From Pseudomonas sp. BMS12 (GTDB lineage Bacteria > Pseudomonadota > Gammaproteobacteria > Pseudomonadales > Pseudomonadaceae), in NCBI RefSeq assembly GCF_001592875.1, contig NZ_LSOF01000014.1, positions 186,001 through 250,000 on the forward strand: a DNA stretch of 64,000 nt, read 5' to 3'. Under the pieces are notes generated by a model, which saw nothing but the letters and a program-made list of their open reading frames with translations, had not been told where the DNA came from and did no database searches. How positions within the stretch are numbered: the first letter of the stretch is position 1; each line of letters opens with the position of its first letter. The translations under genes were made by a program, and so were the position numbers. Positions 62,441 to 64,000 of this stretch are shown here, in pieces.

Positions 62441-63223
62441 TCAGGCTCCTTGGAGGGCAGGTTGCAGGCTCGCGGCGAGCTGCGCCGGCAGGGTCGCGCG
62501 GCGCTCGCTGTTGAGCGGAATGTCGTAGGTGATGCGCGCACCGAAGGCATTCGGCGCGTGCGGGTCGATGCGGGTCTTGTCGAACACCAGCAGGCGGGTG
62601 CCGAGGCTGAAGCCCTCGCTCAGATCATGAGTGACCATGAACACGGTCAGCTTGGTTTCGTTCCATAGCTCCAGCAGCAGGGCGTGCATGTCCTTGCGAA
62701 TGCCCGGGTCGAGGGCGCCAAAGGGCTCGTCGAGCAGCAACACGCGCGGCTTCATGATCAGCGCCTGGGCGATGGCCAGGCGCTGCTGCATGCCGCCGGA
62801 AAGCTGGCTGGGGTATTTGTCCAGGGCGTGGCCGAGGCCGACTTTGTGCAGCATTGCTGCCGCCTGCTCGCGGGCCTCGCGCTTGGCGCTGCCAAACAGG
62901 CGGCCGAGCAAGGGCGAGCGCGGTAGTTCCAGGCCGATGGCGACGTTGTCCAGCACGCTCAGGTGGGGGAATACCGAGTAGCGCTGGAACACCACGCCAC
63001 GGCTGCTGTCCGGCTCGGCGGCCAGCGGCTGGCCGGCCAGCAGGATTTCGCCCTTGCTCGGGCGCTCCTGGCCCAGCAGCAGGCGCAGAAAGGTCGATTT
63101 GCCGCAGCCGGAGGCACCGACCAGGGTGCAGAACTCGCCTTCGCGGATGATCAGGTTGAGGCGTTCCAGTACGACCTGATCGCCGTACTGCTGCCACACG
63201 TTATTGACCTGAATGAAGCTCAT
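62441..63223 (-). CDS. ABC transporter ATP-binding protein (NitT/TauT type)
   Basis: A 260-residue ATPase: Walker A GASGCGKST, Q-loop VFQRYSVFPHLSVLDN, signature LSGGMQQRLAIA, Walker B VLLLDEPFGALDP and switch His in MVTHDLSEG. The pairing with a NitT/TauT-type permease and the carboxylase genes suggests import of urea, guanidine or a related cation. Its ATG overlaps the permease stop (ATGA). Confidence 0.92.
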   Translation of the reverse strand: MSFIQVNNVWQQYGDQVVLERLNLIIREGEFCTLVGASGCGKSTFLRLLLGQERPSKGEILLAGQPLAAEPDSSRGVVFQRYSVFPHLSVLDNVAIGLELPRSPLLGRLFGSAKREAREQAAAMLHKVGLGHALDKYPSQLSGGMQQRLAIAQALIMKPRVLLLDEPFGALDPGIRKDMHALLLELWNETKLTVFMVTHDLSEGFSLGTRLLVFDKTRIDPHAPNAFGARITYDIPLNSERRATLPAQLAASLQPALQGA

Positions 63224-64000
63224 GCCTTGGCTCCTTCATACCAGGGGAAGCACAGGCGGGTGAGCTGGCGCAGGCCCAGGTCCATCAGCCAGGCGAGCAG
63301 GGTGATCCACACCACGTAGGGCAGGATCACGTCCATCGCCATGTAGCGACGCACGAGGAAGATGCGGTAGCCGAGGCCATCGGTGGAGGCGATGGCTTCT
63401 GCGGCGATCAGGAACAGCCAGGCCGAGCCGAGCACCAGGCGCAGGGCGATCAGCAGGCGCGGCAGCAGCTGCGGCAGCACCACGCGCAGGATCAGGGTCC
63501 AGGTGCTGGCGCCGAGGGTTTGTGCCTTGATCAGGATTTCCTGCGGGATCTCGCGGGCGCGCTGTTCCAGATCGCGGGCCAACACCGGGGTGATGCCGAT
63601 CACAATCAACATCACCTTGGACAACTCGCCGAGGCCGAAGACGATAAACAGGATCGGCAGGATCGCCAGCGGCGGCACCATCGACAACACGGTCAGCAGT
63701 GGCGACAAGGGCGCGGCGAACAGCGGTAGGATGCCCGCCGCGATCCCCAGGCACAGACCGACCAGCGCGGCGATGCCGATGCCCATCCCCAGGCGTGCCA
63801 GGCTGGCGGCGCTGTCCTGCCAGAACAGGTACTTGCCGCTGCGCTTGTCCTCGCTGAAGGCCAGGCGCTCGACGGCGCCGGCCATCTGTGTGGCGCTGGG
63901 CAGCAGCTTGTCGTTGGGGTTCTCCGCCAGACGTGCTGTCGAGCCGGTGAAGTAGGCGAACAGCAGCAGGGCGAAGGGCAACAGGATCAGCAGCAGGCGG
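63220..64000 (-). CDS. ABC transporter permease (NitT/TauT type), 5' end outside window
   Basis: About 260 C-terminal residues are visible; the frame is open to the window edge, so the N-terminus is missing. Several membrane segments and the inner-membrane component EAA-like loop RAREIPQEILIKAQTLGASTWTLILRVVLPQLLPRLLIALRL identify a BPD_transp_1 permease. Operon with the ATPase, DUF1989 pair and uca; the substrate-binding protein and promoter (possibly a guanidine riboswitch) would lie beyond 64000. Confidence 0.88.
   Translation of the reverse strand, partial: RLLLILLPFALLLFAYFTGSTARLAENPNDKLLPSATQMAGAVERLAFSEDKRSGKYLFWQDSAASLARLGMGIGIAALVGLCLGIAAGILPLFAAPLSPLLTVLSMVPPLAILPILFIVFGLGELSKVMLIVIGITPVLARDLEQRAREIPQEILIKAQTLGASTWTLILRVVLPQLLPRLLIALRLVLGSAWLFLIAAEAIASTDGLGYRIFLVRRYMAMDVILPYVVWITLLAWLMDLGLRQLTRLCFPWYEGAKA

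Overview
This is a high-GC chromosomal window from a Pseudomonas. The evidence is family content (DUF2790, RhlA/PhaG-type transacylase, OlsBA, XenB with a PyeR/PyeM-like pair, AlkB, bacterial FAN1, REP palindromes of the GTGGGAGCGGCTTCAGCC type) and a block slyD - glutathione peroxidase - TetR - flavin oxidoreductase - glycosyltransferase - cysZ - GGDEF - trxB next to pta-ackA. From memory, that block matches P. aeruginosa PA0835-PA0849. I cannot fix the species. No phage, insertion sequence, CRISPR array or rRNA operon is visible. The dense antisense open frames are ordinary high-GC shadows.

Layout: 1-1297 holds the start of an FMN glutamate-synthase-like protein (minus; its 3' end is outside the window). 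1555-9000 has a small secreted DUF2790 protein, a HAMP-GGDEF cyclase, a secreted DUF1566 protein behind metR, and a LysR regulator - agmatine deiminase - polyamine-binding protein unit. metE follows at 9072. 11444-15026 is the overflow-acetate operon DUF3565-ackA-pta. 15041-18821 has slyD, a glutathione peroxidase, a nitroreductase and a TetR/ene-reductase pair whose two promoters carry the same palindrome. A REP-rich gap leads to a glycosyltransferase, cysZ, a CHASE4-PAS-GGDEF cyclase and trxB.

24407-33112 is a minus-strand signalling cluster: REC-HDOD, REC-GGDEF-EAL, a 1620-residue CHASE/multi-PAS hybrid kinase with two REC domains and Hpt, and REC-GGDEF. 33198-40094 holds an SDR, the pyeR-pyeM-xenB operon with an operator-like palindrome, and alkB divergent from an AraC regulator that is coupled to an ACP-phosphodiesterase-like gene. 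40143-41665 is the ornithine-lipid operon olsBA with a Pho-box-like triple repeat upstream. 41803-48097 has assorted enzymes, a small gene broken by an in-frame TAA, a YceI-PLD pair, a lipoprotein and a stand-alone Fur-like DNA-binding domain.

48127-52040 is a FAN1 nuclease - iron-sulfur helicase operon under a near-consensus LexA box. Next come a 53-residue protein, tRNA-Gly(CCC), a PhaG-like transacylase and a coupled diguanylate cyclase - CWC - rsuA operon. The window ends with a urea/guanidine carboxylase operon (permease, ATPase, two DUF1989 proteins, carboxylase). Its carboxylase gene carries an in-frame palindromic repeat insertion, and a triple palindrome sits between the two DUF1989 genes.
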